From: Extensimonas vulgaris
GTDB taxonomy: Bacteria > Pseudomonadota > Gammaproteobacteria > Burkholderiales > Burkholderiaceae_C
Assembly: GCF_003337425.1 (NCBI RefSeq)
Contig: NZ_QPJU01000001.1
Span: 248,001-312,000, forward strand
Reading direction: 5' to 3'
Length of the DNA: 64,000 bases
The position numbers and the translations under genes were made by a program. Within the stretch, counting starts at the first letter, position 1. Each line of letters begins with the position of its first letter. Below are positions 8,665 through 17,833 of the stretch, piece after piece. The notes under the pieces are model-generated. The model searched no databases. It was not told the DNA's origin and was given only the letters and a program-made list of their open reading frames with translations.

Positions 8665-9971
8665 TGGCGGCCGCCTCTGCCACACCCCCATCGCCCGCAC
8701 CTTCGTCCACCGCTGCGCTGCCGGCGCGCCTGCGCGATGCGTTCGCCGTCACGGTGCTCGGCGGCCTGCTCGCCCTGCCCTTCATCGGCCTGCGCACCGC
8801 AGAGGACGGCGGCGCACTGGTCGTGCAAACACGCTGGGGCGCGCTGGGGTGGACGCTGCTGCTCGTGTTTTTCACAAGGCTGCTGCTGCGCGCCGGTATC
8901 GACTTCTGGCAGCAGCGTCGCCCTGCGAAGCGCCTTGTGCCCACGCGCGGGCACACCGCAGTGCGCCGCGCCAGCGCGGGCGCGATCCTCGGGCTTGCAT
9001 TGCTGCTGCCGCTGCTGCTGCCAGGCAACCGCTATGTCATCGACACCGCGACCACGCTCGGCATCTACGTGATGCTCGGCTGGGGGCTCAACGTCGTGGT
9101 CGGGCTCGCGGGCCTGCTCGATCTGGGCTACGTGGCCTTCTATGCGGTCGGCGCGTACAGCTACGCACTGCTCTCCACGCAGCCTGGCTGGAGCTTCTGG
9201 GCAGCGCTGCCGGTGGCCGGGGCCCTGGCCGCGGTGTTCGGCATCCTGCTCGGCTACCCCGTGCTGCGGCTGCGCGGCGACTACCTGGCCATCGTCACGC
9301 TGGGGTTTGGCGAGATCATCCGCATCATCCTGCTCAACTGGACCTCCTTTTCAGGCGGCCCCAATGGCATAGGCGGCATTCCGCGCCCGAGCTTTTTCGG
9401 CCTGCCGTTCGCGCGCAGCAGTGCCGGGGGCCGAACCTTTCACGAATTCTTCGGGCTCGATTTCTCGCCCATGCACCGCATCGTCTTCCTCTACTACCTG
9501 ATCGTGGCGCTGGCACTGCTTACGCATGCGCTCGTCACGCGCCTGCGCGTGCTGCCCGTGGGACGCGCCTGGGAAGCCCTGCGCGAAGACGAAATCGCCT
9601 GCAAGGCGCTGGGCCTCAACACCACGCGCATCAAGCTCTCCGCCTTCGCGATGGGGGCCATGCTTGCGGGCTTTGCCGGTGTCTTCTTCGCAGCGCGCCA
9701 GGGTTTCATCTCGCCCGAGAGCTTCACTTTCGGCGAATCCGCCACCATTCTTGCGATCGTCGTGCTCGGCGGCATGGGCTCGCAGCTCGGTGTGGTGCTG
9801 GCCGCAGCCGTGCTCGTCGTGCTGCCCGAAGTCGGGCGCCAGTTCGCCGACTACCGCATGCTCGTTTTCGGTGCAGCCATGGTGACCATCATGGCCGTGA
9901 AACCCACGGGGCTGCTCGCGCGGCGCGAACCCACGGTACGCCTCGCCCCGGCACGTAAGGGCGCCGCATGA
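8664..9971 (+). CDS. livM: branched-chain amino acid ABC transporter permease LivM
   Basis: A 435-residue permease, the second transmembrane subunit of this transporter. It has the long form of LivM, with roughly 110 extra N-terminal residues including additional membrane segments, as in enterobacterial LivM. The core carries LNVVVGLAGLLDLGYVAFYAVGA-type sequence and the loop ALREDEIACKALGLNTTRIK that docks on the ATPase. The start overlaps the livH stop by one base and the stop overlaps livG by four. Confidence 0.92.
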   Translation: MAAASATPPSPAPSSTAALPARLRDAFAVTVLGGLLALPFIGLRTAEDGGALVVQTRWGALGWTLLLVFFTRLLLRAGIDFWQQRRPAKRLVPTRGHTAVRRASAGAILGLALLLPLLLPGNRYVIDTATTLGIYVMLGWGLNVVVGLAGLLDLGYVAFYAVGAYSYALLSTQPGWSFWAALPVAGALAAVFGILLGYPVLRLRGDYLAIVTLGFGEIIRIILLNWTSFSGGPNGIGGIPRPSFFGLPFARSSAGGRTFHEFFGLDFSPMHRIVFLYYLIVALALLTHALVTRLRVLPVGRAWEALREDEIACKALGLNTTRIKLSAFAMGAMLAGFAGVFFAARQGFISPESFTFGESATILAIVVLGGMGSQLGVVLAAAVLVVLPEVGRQFADYRMLVFGAAMVTIMAVKPTGLLARREPTVRLAPARKGAA

Positions 9972-10793
9972 AGCCGCTACTGACGGTGGAGCAGCTCGTG
10001 ATGCGCTTTGGTGGCATCACGGCCATCGACGGCCTCTCGCTCGAAGTGCCGCGCGGACGCATCACGGCGGTAATCGGCCCCAACGGCGCGGGCAAGACCA
10101 CGCTGTTCAACTGCATCACAGGGTTTTACCGCCCGAGCGCCGGGCGCATCGTGCTCCATACCGCAGAGGGCGAACAGGAACTCACCCGCCTGCAAGGCCA
10201 CCGCATCGCCCGTGAGGCGCGCATCGTGCGCACCTTCCAGAACATCCGGCTCTTTGCCGGCATGACCGTGCTCGAAAACCTGCTGGTCGCGCAGCACCGC
10301 GAACTGCAGCGCGCCGCGCGCTTCTCTCTCGCGGGCCTTCTGCACACGCCGGGCTACCGCCGCGCGCAGCAGGCGGCGCTCGAGCGCGCGCGCCGCTGGC
10401 TAGCCGAACTGGGCCTGACGCAATACGCCGACCTGCCCGCCGGTGCGCTGCCCTACGGCACGCAGCGCCGCGTGGAGATTGCGCGCGCCCTGTGCACCGA
10501 GCCGCAGCTGCTGTGCCTGGACGAGCCCGCGGCGGGGCTGAATCCCAAGGAGTCGGCCGAGCTCAACGCGCTCCTGCTGCGCCTGCGTGACGCGCACCAC
10601 CTGACGCTCCTCTTCATCGAACACGACATGAATGTCGTGATGAACGTCTCCGACCACGTGGTCGTGATGAATTTCGGCCGCAAGATCGCCGAAGGCGCAC
10701 CGCAGCACGTGCAGCACGACCCCGAAGTCATCGCCGCCTACCTTGGTGCAGCCGAAGACGCCGAGGAAGAAAAACCCGACGTCGAGGTGGGCA

Positions 10794-10801
<8 letters not shown>
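9968..10801 (+). CDS. livG: branched-chain amino acid ABC transporter ATP-binding protein LivG
   Basis: A 277-residue ABC ATPase energising the LivHM permease. Walker A is GPNGAGKTT (residues ~38-46), the signature helix is the LivG-type variant YGTQRRVEIARAL rather than LSGGQ, and Walker B is LLCLDEPAAGLNP. The C-terminus has the BCA-type tail with HDMNVVMNVSDHVVV. It overlaps livM by four bases (ATGA) and livF by eight, consistent with one coupled operon. Confidence 0.94.
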
Positions 10802-11516
<715 letters not shown>

Positions 11517-11653
11517 TCCGGACTTGCGTCCGCCGTGCGGGTACAAGCGCGAACAAGACTGCCAATTGCACCCATACCAAACGCATGGTAGGCTGCGCCA
11601 GCCAGCAAATTGCCTGCCCGCCGAGTTCGACGGTGCCTCACATCCCGCCAAAG

Positions 11654-11675
11654 CTCCGCACTCTCTCCGCACTCT
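11654..11675 (+). repeat. 11-bp tandem duplication
   Basis: CTCCGCACTCT occurs twice in direct succession in the 180-base gap between livF and the Nudix gene, 22 bases before the Nudix start codon. It could be a slippage product. No function is apparent. Confidence 0.5.
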
Positions 11676-11696
11676 CTTTCTAACGCCTTCCACCCC

Positions 11697-12584
11697 ATGC
11701 AAGCCCCCACCACCCCACCCCTTGCCGAAACACCCCGCCCTGCCGCCTCCATGGTGCTGCTGCGCCAGGCGCCCACGGGCCTCGAAGTGCTGCTGCTGCG
11801 CCGCACGGCGCAGGCTGCCAACATGCCGGGCCTGTACGTTTTCCCCGGCGGCAAGCTCGATGACGCCGACCAGACGCTGGCCGAGTCGCTCCTCGACCAG
11901 CCGCCCGAAAACCTGCGCGAAGGCCTCAACGAGCCCGGCATAGACGCTGCCACTGCCGCCGGTCTGTACGTTGCCGCCGTGCGCGAGGCGCTCGAAGAAT
12001 GTGGCTTGCTGCTCGCCGAAGCCGCTGGCGACCTGGCGCGCCTCGATGCGCCGCAGGCGCGGGAACTGCTGCGCGTGGGCCAGTCTTTTGCCGACGTGCT
12101 GAGTACGCTGCAATTGCGCGTACCCACACGCCGGCTAGTGCCCTGGTCGCGCTGGATCACGCCGCGCGCGCCCACGATCAACACCACGCGCCGCTTCGAC
12201 ACGCGCTTTTTCGTCGCCGAAGCGCCACAGGGCCAAACGGCTGCGCACGACGACGAGGAAACCACCGACAGCGTCTGGATCGCACCACGCACCGCGCTCG
12301 AACAGTACCGCGACCGGCTCATAGACCTGGCGCCGCCGCAGATCATGGGCCTGGCGCATCTGGCCCGCCACAAGGATGTGCAAAGCGTGCTCCAGGAGGC
12401 GCGCAGCAAGCGTCCGCCACTCATCGAACCAGAGCATTACCACCGCGATGGAACGCGCGTGCTGTGCTACCCCGGCGACGCAAAACACTCCGTCTCCGCA
12501 CGTGCACTGCCCGGCCCCACGCGGCTGCTGCACGTCGAAGGACGCTTTACGCCCGAGGAAGGGTTTGAGGCCCTTTTTGCCTGA
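11697..12584 (+). CDS. Nudix hydrolase, NUDT19-like (possible CoA/acyl-CoA diphosphatase)
   Basis: A 295-residue Nudix protein. The Nudix box is split: FPGGKLDD at residues 49-56 and REALEECG at 96-103 are separated by about 40 extra residues, whereas the usual box spans 23. This insertion is typical of the NUDT19/RP2 branch, whose characterised mammalian members cleave CoA and acyl-CoA. The first ATG with a plausible leader, MQAPTTPP, was chosen; an upstream in-frame ATG adds 29 low-complexity residues. CoA-ester turnover would suit a genome this rich in acyl-CoA enzymes, but that is inference. The gene stands alone between livF and the riboflavin genes. Confidence 0.78.
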   Translation: MQAPTTPPLAETPRPAASMVLLRQAPTGLEVLLLRRTAQAANMPGLYVFPGGKLDDADQTLAESLLDQPPENLREGLNEPGIDAATAAGLYVAAVREALEECGLLLAEAAGDLARLDAPQARELLRVGQSFADVLSTLQLRVPTRRLVPWSRWITPRAPTINTTRRFDTRFFVAEAPQGQTAAHDDEETTDSVWIAPRTALEQYRDRLIDLAPPQIMGLAHLARHKDVQSVLQEARSKRPPLIEPEHYHRDGTRVLCYPGDAKHSVSARALPGPTRLLHVEGRFTPEEGFEALFA

Positions 12585-12640
12585 TGTACGACGGCCATCC
12601 TCATGGTTGGGCGGACGGCCCACCCCTAAAACGGTGCGGG

Positions 12641-12646
12641 TAAAAT
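12641..12646 (+). promoter_or_regulatory. possible -10 element upstream of ribBA
   Basis: TAAAAT matches a sigma-70 -10 hexamer at five of six positions and lies 168 bases before the ribBA-type start codon. No good -35 sits at 16-18 bases. The leader between has a GTAGGGTGG...CCAGACGCACC imperfect hairpin (about 12672-12697) but not the conserved FMN-riboswitch core. Confidence 0.3.
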
Positions 12647-12814
12647 CGCGCCCCTCACCGGGCGCCCTGCGTAGGGTGGCTTGCGCCAGACGCACCAGAC
12701 TGCGCAACCTCGACAGAGGCGGTTTGAGCTCTGCCGCATGCCGATATTGCCGGCCCCTGCCTGTCGCCCACCACTGCACACAGCCGCCCCAGCCGACTTC
12801 TTCTCCCGAGCTTC

Positions 12815-13942
12815 ATGAACACCTCCCTCACCCCCGCCCCCATTTCCCCCGTGGAAGACATCGTGGCTGAGCTGCGCGCTGGCCGCATGGTCATCCTCGT
12901 CGATGAAGAAGACCGCGAAAACGAAGGCGACCTCGTACTCGCCGCAGACCATGTTACGCCCGAGGCCATCAACTTCATGGCCAAGTATGGGCGCGGGTTG
13001 ATTTGCCTCACGCTCACGCGCGAGCGCTGCGAGCGTCTGCGGCTGCCGCCGATGGTCACGCGCAACGGCACCAAGCACGCCACGGCTTTCACCGTGTCCA
13101 TAGAAGCGGCTGAAGGCGTGACCACGGGCATTTCCGCTGCCGACCGTGCGCGCACCGTGCAGGCCGCCGTGGCACCGCACGCCGTGCCAGAAGACCTGGT
13201 GCAGCCCGGCCACATTTTTCCGCTGCAGGCGGTCGATGGCGGCGTGCTCATGCGCGCCGGCCACACCGAGGCCGGCTGCGACCTGGCCGCCATGGCCGGC
13301 TGCAGCCCCGCCGCCGTGATCTGCGAAGTCATGAAAGACGACGGCACCATGGCGCGCCTGCCCGACCTGCAGCTGTTCGCGGCCGAGCATGGCTTAAAGA
13401 TCGGCACCATCGCCGACCTGATCGAGCACCGCAGCCGCCACGAGTCGCTGATCGAAAGAATCGGCAGTCGCCCGTTGCAAACCGCTTATGGCGAATTCAT
13501 CGCGCATGCCTACCGCGACAAACCCAGCCAGGGACTGCACCTTGCACTGGTCAAAGGCCAATGGCACAGCGACGAGAGCGTACCAGTGCGCGTGCACGAG
13601 CCGCTTTCGGTGCTCGACTTGCTCGAAGTGCAGCGCACCATGCACTCGTGGGGCCTGGACGAGAGCCTGCGGTACATCGAGCAACAGGGCCGCGGCGTGG
13701 CCGTGCTGCTCAACTGCGGCGAAAGCGCGGCCGAGCTGCTGGCCCAGTTTGAAGGCACTGCGCGCGCCACCCAGGCCCCCGAGCGCGGCCGCATGGACTT
13801 GCGCACCTATGGCATAGGCGCACAGATTCTGCGCGAGTGCGGCGTACACAAAATGCAACTCATGGGTCAGCCGCGCCGCATGCCGAGCATGGTAGGTTAC
13901 GGTCTCGAAATCACCGGCTACATCGCCAAAGCGAAGGAGTAA
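12815..13942 (+). CDS. ribBA: 3,4-dihydroxy-2-butanone-4-phosphate synthase with degenerate GTP cyclohydrolase II domain
   Basis: A 375-residue riboflavin-biosynthesis protein. The N-terminal RibB domain (about 1-205) is intact: [15 protein letters not shown] carries the acidic metal ligands, and [13 protein letters not shown] is conserved. It converts ribulose 5-phosphate to dihydroxybutanone phosphate. The C-terminal RibA-like domain keeps the fold-level ending [17 protein letters not shown] but lacks the zinc-binding cysteine cluster (usual pattern CxTGD...SLRCDC); here the segment reads [18 protein letters not shown] cyclohydrolase II activity is therefore unlikely, matching the RibBX variant known in proteobacteria. 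A separate ribA would be needed elsewhere. It is followed three bases later by ribH. Confidence 0.93.
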   Translation: MNTSLTPAPISPVEDIVAELRAGRMVILVDEEDRENEGDLVLAADHVTPEAINFMAKYGRGLICLTLTRERCERLRLPPMVTRNGTKHATAFTVSIEAAEGVTTGISAADRARTVQAAVAPHAVPEDLVQPGHIFPLQAVDGGVLMRAGHTEAGCDLAAMAGCSPAAVICEVMKDDGTMARLPDLQLFAAEHGLKIGTIADLIEHRSRHESLIERIGSRPLQTAYGEFIAHAYRDKPSQGLHLALVKGQWHSDESVPVRVHEPLSVLDLLEVQRTMHSWGLDESLRYIEQQGRGVAVLLNCGESAAELLAQFEGTARATQAPERGRMDLRTYGIGAQILRECGVHKMQLMGQPRRMPSMVGYGLEITGYIAKAKE

Positions 13943-13945
13943 AGC

Positions 13946-14407
13946 ATGCAAGACGCGGAACAAGGCAGCGCCCTCGAACTCGACGGGCAGGGCCTGCGCA
14001 TCGCCATGGTGCAGGCGCGCTTCAACGAAGGCATCACCGACGCGCTGGCGGCCGCCTGCCGCGATGAGTTGCTGGCGCTGGGCGTGGACGCCGAAGACAT
14101 AGACCTCGTGCGCGTGCCCGGTGCGCTCGAAGTGCCGCTCGCGCTGCAGGCGCTGGCCGAGAGCGAAAGCTACGACGCGCTGATCGCGCTGGGCTGCGTG
14201 ATCCGCGGCGAGACCTACCACTTCGAGCTCGTCGCGAACGAGTCGGCCGCGGGCGTGACGCGCGTGGCGCTCGACTACCAGATTCCCATCGCCAACGCCA
14301 TCCTGACCACCGAAGACACGGCGCAGGCCGAGGCGCGCCAGACCGGCAAAGGGCGCGACGCCGCGCGCGTGGCCGTGGAAATGGCGCGCCTGCTGGAGGA
14401 CTTGTGA
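13946..14407 (+). CDS. ribH: 6,7-dimethyl-8-ribityllumazine synthase RibH
   Basis: A 153-residue lumazine synthase that condenses 5-amino-6-ribitylaminouracil with the product of RibB. Substrate-binding VPGALEVP, the active-site stretch [12 protein letters not shown] with its catalytic histidine, and the phosphate-binding NAILTTED are all present. AAGGAG of its ribosome binding site overlaps the end of ribBA, and its stop overlaps the nusB start, so ribBA-ribH-nusB form one transcription unit. Confidence 0.96.
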   Translation: MQDAEQGSALELDGQGLRIAMVQARFNEGITDALAAACRDELLALGVDAEDIDLVRVPGALEVPLALQALAESESYDALIALGCVIRGETYHFELVANESAAGVTRVALDYQIPIANAILTTEDTAQAEARQTGKGRDAARVAVEMARLLEDL

Positions 14408-15003
14408 TGAGCGACAGCGACGCCACTGTGCGCCCGGCCCGTCCCCCGAAGCAGACGCGCACCGGCCTCAAGAGCAACGGCGCGCGCAAGGCGGCCTCGA
14501 AGCCGCAGCGCAGCCGCGCGCGCGAGTTTGCGCTGCAGGCGCTGTACCAGCACCTCGTCGGACACAACGAGGCCGCAGCCATAGACGCCTTCACGCGCGA
14601 CCTGGCAGGCTTTCACAAGGCCGACGCGGCCCACTACGACGCACTGCTGCACGGCTGCATTGAGACGGCGCAGGACCTGGACGCGCTCATCGCGCCGCAG
14701 CTCGACCGGCCGTTGGGCGAGCTCTCGCCGATCGAGCACGCCGTGATGTGGATAGGCGCGTATGAGTTTCAGCATTGCCTGGACGTGCCCTGGCGCGTGG
14801 TGCTCGACGAGTGCATCGAACTGGCCAAGGAGTTTGGCGGCACCGACGGCTACAAATACGTCAACGCAGTGCTCAACGGCTTGGCACCGCGCCTGCGCGC
14901 TGGCGAGGTGGCTGCGGACAAGGCCATGTCCAAGCCACGGCCACAAAGCCAGGGGCCGCGCCCCGTGCCCGCCACCGTGCAGCCCGACGCCACCCACGAC
15001 TAA
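14407..15003 (+). CDS. nusB: transcription antitermination factor NusB
   Basis: A 198-residue NusB, which with NusE (S10) binds boxA RNA in rRNA antitermination complexes. The helical core begins at [15 protein letters not shown] and includes [19 protein letters not shown] and [15 protein letters not shown]. It carries a basic N-terminal extension of about 35 residues and an unusual proline-rich tail after [11 protein letters not shown], longer than the ~140-residue E. coli protein. The ATG at 14407 overlaps the ribH stop; a GTG one codon earlier is an alternative start. Confidence 0.94.
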   Translation: MSDSDATVRPARPPKQTRTGLKSNGARKAASKPQRSRAREFALQALYQHLVGHNEAAAIDAFTRDLAGFHKADAAHYDALLHGCIETAQDLDALIAPQLDRPLGELSPIEHAVMWIGAYEFQHCLDVPWRVVLDECIELAKEFGGTDGYKYVNAVLNGLAPRLRAGEVAADKAMSKPRPQSQGPRPVPATVQPDATHD

Positions 15004-15029
15004 GCCCCTTCGGCTCCGAAGCGACCCAC

Positions 15030-16214
15030 ATGAAGTTTTCCACTCGCGCCGCACGCATAGAGCCGTTTTACGTCATGGAGGTGGCCAAGGCCGCGCAGGC
15101 GCAGGCGCGCGCTCTCGCGGGCACGCGCTCGCCCATGATTTTTCTCAACATCGGCGAGCCCGACTTCACGGCCCCACCGCTGGTGCAAGAAGCCGCCGTG
15201 CGCGCCATCCACGCGGGCAGCACGCAATACACGCCCGCGCTCGGCCTCGATGCGCTGCGCGAGCGCATCAGCGGCTGGTACCAGGAGCGCTTTGGCGTCA
15301 GCGTGCCGGCGCGGCGCATCGTGGTCACGGCGGGGGCTTCGGCGGCGCTGCAGCTCGCCTGCCTGGCGCTGATCGACGCGGGCGACGAAATCCTCATGCC
15401 CGATCCGAGCTACCCCTGCAACCGGCACTTCGTGAGCGCTGCCGAAGGCCGCGCCGTGCTGCTGCCCGCCACGGCGCAGGAGCGCTTTCAGCTCAGCGCC
15501 GCGCAGGTACAGGCCGCCTGGGGCGAGAAAACGCGCGGCGTGCTGCTCGCCTCGCCCTCCAACCCCACGGGCACCTCGATCGCCCCTGACGAATTGCGCC
15601 GCATCCACGCCGTGGTGCAGGCGCACGGCGGCATCACGCTGATCGACGAGATCTACCTTGGCCTGTCCTACGACGCCACGTACGGCCAGACCGCGCTCGC
15701 ACTGGGCGAAGACCTCATCAGCATCAACAGCTTCAGCAAATACTTCAACATGACGGGCTGGCGCCTGGGCTGGATGGTGGTGCCCGAAGCCATGGTGCCC
15801 GTGGTGGAGCGTCTCGCGCAAAACCTGTTCATCTGCGCGAACACGGTGGCGCAGCACGCGGCGCTGGCCTGCTTCGAGCCCGACAGCATCGCCGAATACG
15901 AGCGCCGCCGCGCCGAATTCAAGGCGCGGCGCGACTATTTCATCCCGGAGCTGCAGGCGCTGGGCCTTGCCGTGCCCGTGATACCCGATGGCGCGTTTTA
16001 TGCTTGGGCTGACTGCAGCGCCGCGGCTGCACGCCTGGGCGTGCAGGGCAGTTGGGACTTCGCCTTGGAGTTGATGCGCCGCGCCCACCTGGCCGTGACG
16101 CCGGGGCGCGACTTTGGCAGCTTCGAGACGCAGCACTTCGTGCGCTTTTCCACGGCCAACGCGCTACCCCAGTTGCAGGAAGCCGTGGCGCGGCTGCACA
16201 GCTTGCTGGGCTGA
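15030..16214 (+). CDS. class I/II PLP-dependent aminotransferase
   Basis: A 394-residue fold-type I aminotransferase of the aspartate aminotransferase (AAT I) family. PLP-binding residues are visible: SPSNPTG with N178, D206 in LIDEIY with Y209, the Schiff-base lysine K237 in SINSFSKYFNMTGWRLGW, and R245. The amino-acid specificity cannot be inferred. It follows nusB by 26 bases, a gene order seen in Comamonadaceae, and precedes the ybgC-tol cluster. Confidence 0.9.
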   Translation: MKFSTRAARIEPFYVMEVAKAAQAQARALAGTRSPMIFLNIGEPDFTAPPLVQEAAVRAIHAGSTQYTPALGLDALRERISGWYQERFGVSVPARRIVVTAGASAALQLACLALIDAGDEILMPDPSYPCNRHFVSAAEGRAVLLPATAQERFQLSAAQVQAAWGEKTRGVLLASPSNPTGTSIAPDELRRIHAVVQAHGGITLIDEIYLGLSYDATYGQTALALGEDLISINSFSKYFNMTGWRLGWMVVPEAMVPVVERLAQNLFICANTVAQHAALACFEPDSIAEYERRRAEFKARRDYFIPELQALGLAVPVIPDGAFYAWADCSAAAARLGVQGSWDFALELMRRAHLAVTPGRDFGSFETQHFVRFSTANALPQLQEAVARLHSLLG

Positions 16215-16250
16215 GAGGACGAGCGCAATCGACGCACAGGAGGTGCATCC

Positions 16251-16667
16251 ATGGCATTCGAATGGCCGGTCCGTGTGTACTGGGAAGACACCGACGCCGG
16301 CGGCATCGTCTTTCACGCCAACTACCTCAAATACTTCGAGCGTGCGCGCACTGAATGGCTGCGCGCACGGGGCGTCGAGCAGGGTACGCTGCGGGAACAA
16401 ACCGGCGGCGTTTTTGTCGTAACCGACTCGCACCTGCGCTATCTGCGCCCGGCGCGCCTCGACGATGCGCTGATCGTCACCGCCAAAGTGCAGGAAACAG
16501 GGCGCGCATCGCTTTCCATGCTACAACAGGTACTCCTCAAAACAGAGCAGGCCGCGCAGCAGACGGCATCTTTACTGGTCGAAGCCGTCATCCGCATCGG
16601 CTGGGTCGATGCCTCCACCCTGCGTCCTGCGCGCATCCCCCCTTGGCTTCTGGAACGACTTTCATGA
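16251..16667 (+). CDS. ybgC: tol-pal-associated acyl-CoA thioesterase YbgC
   Basis: A 138-residue single hotdog-fold thioesterase. The signature EDTDAGGIVFHANYLKYFER holds the catalytic aspartate D15. YbgC hydrolyses short or medium acyl-CoA in vitro and is genetically tied to the Tol-Pal envelope system. An AGGAGG-type site precedes the ATG, and the stop overlaps tolQ by four bases (ATGA). Confidence 0.93.
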   Translation: MAFEWPVRVYWEDTDAGGIVFHANYLKYFERARTEWLRARGVEQGTLREQTGGVFVVTDSHLRYLRPARLDDALIVTAKVQETGRASLSMLQQVLLKTEQAAQQTASLLVEAVIRIGWVDASTLRPARIPPWLLERLS

Positions 16668-17377
16668 ATGCACAAAACATGTCCATCCTCACCCTGGTGC
16701 TGCACGCCAGCTGGGTGGTGCAACTCGTCATGCTGCTGCTGCTGGGCGTCTCGATCGCCAGCTGGGGCACAATTTTTCGCAAGCTCATCACGGTGCGGCG
16801 CGTGAAGGCGCTCAACGAGGACTTCGAGCGCGAATTCTGGTCCGGCACCAGCCTGAACGACTTGTACGCCAGCGCGGCGCAGAACGCCCGCCAGGGCGGG
16901 CCCATGGAACGCATCTTCGCGAGCGGCATGCGTGAATACCAAAAGCTGCGCGAGCGCCGTATCAGCGACCCGGGCACGCTGCTCGACGGCGCCCGCCGCG
17001 CCATGCGCGCGAGCCTGCAGCGCGAGATGGACGTGATCGAATCCGGCCTCTCGCTGCTGGCCTCGGTGGGTTCGGTCTCGCCCTACGTGGGCTTGTTCGG
17101 CACGGTGTGGGGCATCATGCACGCCTTCACCGGCTTTGCAGGCATGGAGCAGGTCACGCTCGCCACGGTTGCGCCCGGCATCGCCGAAGCCCTTGTGGCC
17201 ACGGCCATCGGCCTTTTTGCTGCCATTCCGGCCGTGCTCGCCTACAACCGCTTTGCACACGACATCGACCGCGTGACCCTCCAGCAAGAGACCTTCATCG
17301 AAGAGTTCTCCAACATCCTGCAGCGCAACCTGGGCACACCTGCATCCAGCGCCGCCACCTCGGCGTCGGGCGGCTGA
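16664..17377 (+). CDS. tolQ: Tol-Pal system inner-membrane protein TolQ
   Basis: A 237-residue MotA/TolQ/ExbB proton-channel subunit. It has an N-terminal membrane helix (about residues 12-33), a cytoplasmic loop, and two further helices around VGSVSPYVGLFGTVWGIM and ALVATAIGLFAAIPAVLAY. With TolR it uses the proton-motive force to energise TolA. Translation is coupled to ybgC by an ATGA overlap. Confidence 0.94.
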   Translation: MNAQNMSILTLVLHASWVVQLVMLLLLGVSIASWGTIFRKLITVRRVKALNEDFEREFWSGTSLNDLYASAAQNARQGGPMERIFASGMREYQKLRERRISDPGTLLDGARRAMRASLQREMDVIESGLSLLASVGSVSPYVGLFGTVWGIMHAFTGFAGMEQVTLATVAPGIAEALVATAIGLFAAIPAVLAYNRFAHDIDRVTLQQETFIEEFSNILQRNLGTPASSAATSASGG

Positions 17378-17404
17378 AACCAACGAGACGCCAAGGAACC
17401 ATCG

Positions 17405-17833
17405 ATGCCCGCTCTGGCTTCGCGCGGCCGCGGCCGCCGCACCATCAATGAAATCAACATGGTGCCCTTCATCGACGTGATGCTGGTGCTGCTCATCATT
17501 TTCATGGTGACGGCGCCCATGCTCACGCCCGGCACCATCAACGTGCCCAAGGTCGGCAAAGCCAACCGCCAGCCCGTCAAATACGCCACCGTGCTCATCG
17601 CCAAGGACGGCCGCCTGCAGTTCAAGGCCGACGGCAGCACGCGCAGCGTGAGCGAAAAGGAAGCCGCCGAAGCCGCGTTGCGCTGGCAACAAGACCAGGC
17701 GGACGAACAAGCCGCAGTCATCATTGCGGCTGACAAAAGCGTGACTTACGAAACCGTGGTCAAGGCCATGAGCGCGTTGCAAAAAGCCGGCGTACAGCGC
17801 GTGGGCCTGTCGGTCACGCAAGGCGGTGGCTGA
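17405..17833 (+). CDS. tolR: Tol-Pal system protein TolR (ExbD family)
   Basis: A 142-residue biopolymer-transport protein. It has a short cytoplasmic N-terminus, one membrane helix with the conserved aspartate in NMVPFIDVMLVLLIIFMV (about residues 19-36), and a periplasmic domain. It partners TolQ in the ion-driven motor. Its end overlaps the presumed tolA GTG start. Confidence 0.94.
   Translation: MPALASRGRGRRTINEINMVPFIDVMLVLLIIFMVTAPMLTPGTINVPKVGKANRQPVKYATVLIAKDGRLQFKADGSTRSVSEKEAAEAALRWQQDQADEQAAVIIAADKSVTYETVVKAMSALQKAGVQRVGLSVTQGGG

Noticed and set aside
6979-8700. Long antisense frame across the livJ/K-livH junction
   Set aside because: Low-complexity His/Arg/Glu-rich translation, fully explained by the sense genes.
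12585-12814. FMN riboswitch upstream of the ribBA-type gene
   Set aside because: The leader is the expected place, and it can fold weakly around 12672-12697, but the conserved FMN aptamer blocks (AGGGTGAAATTCC-type and the CCGACNG-type motifs) are absent.
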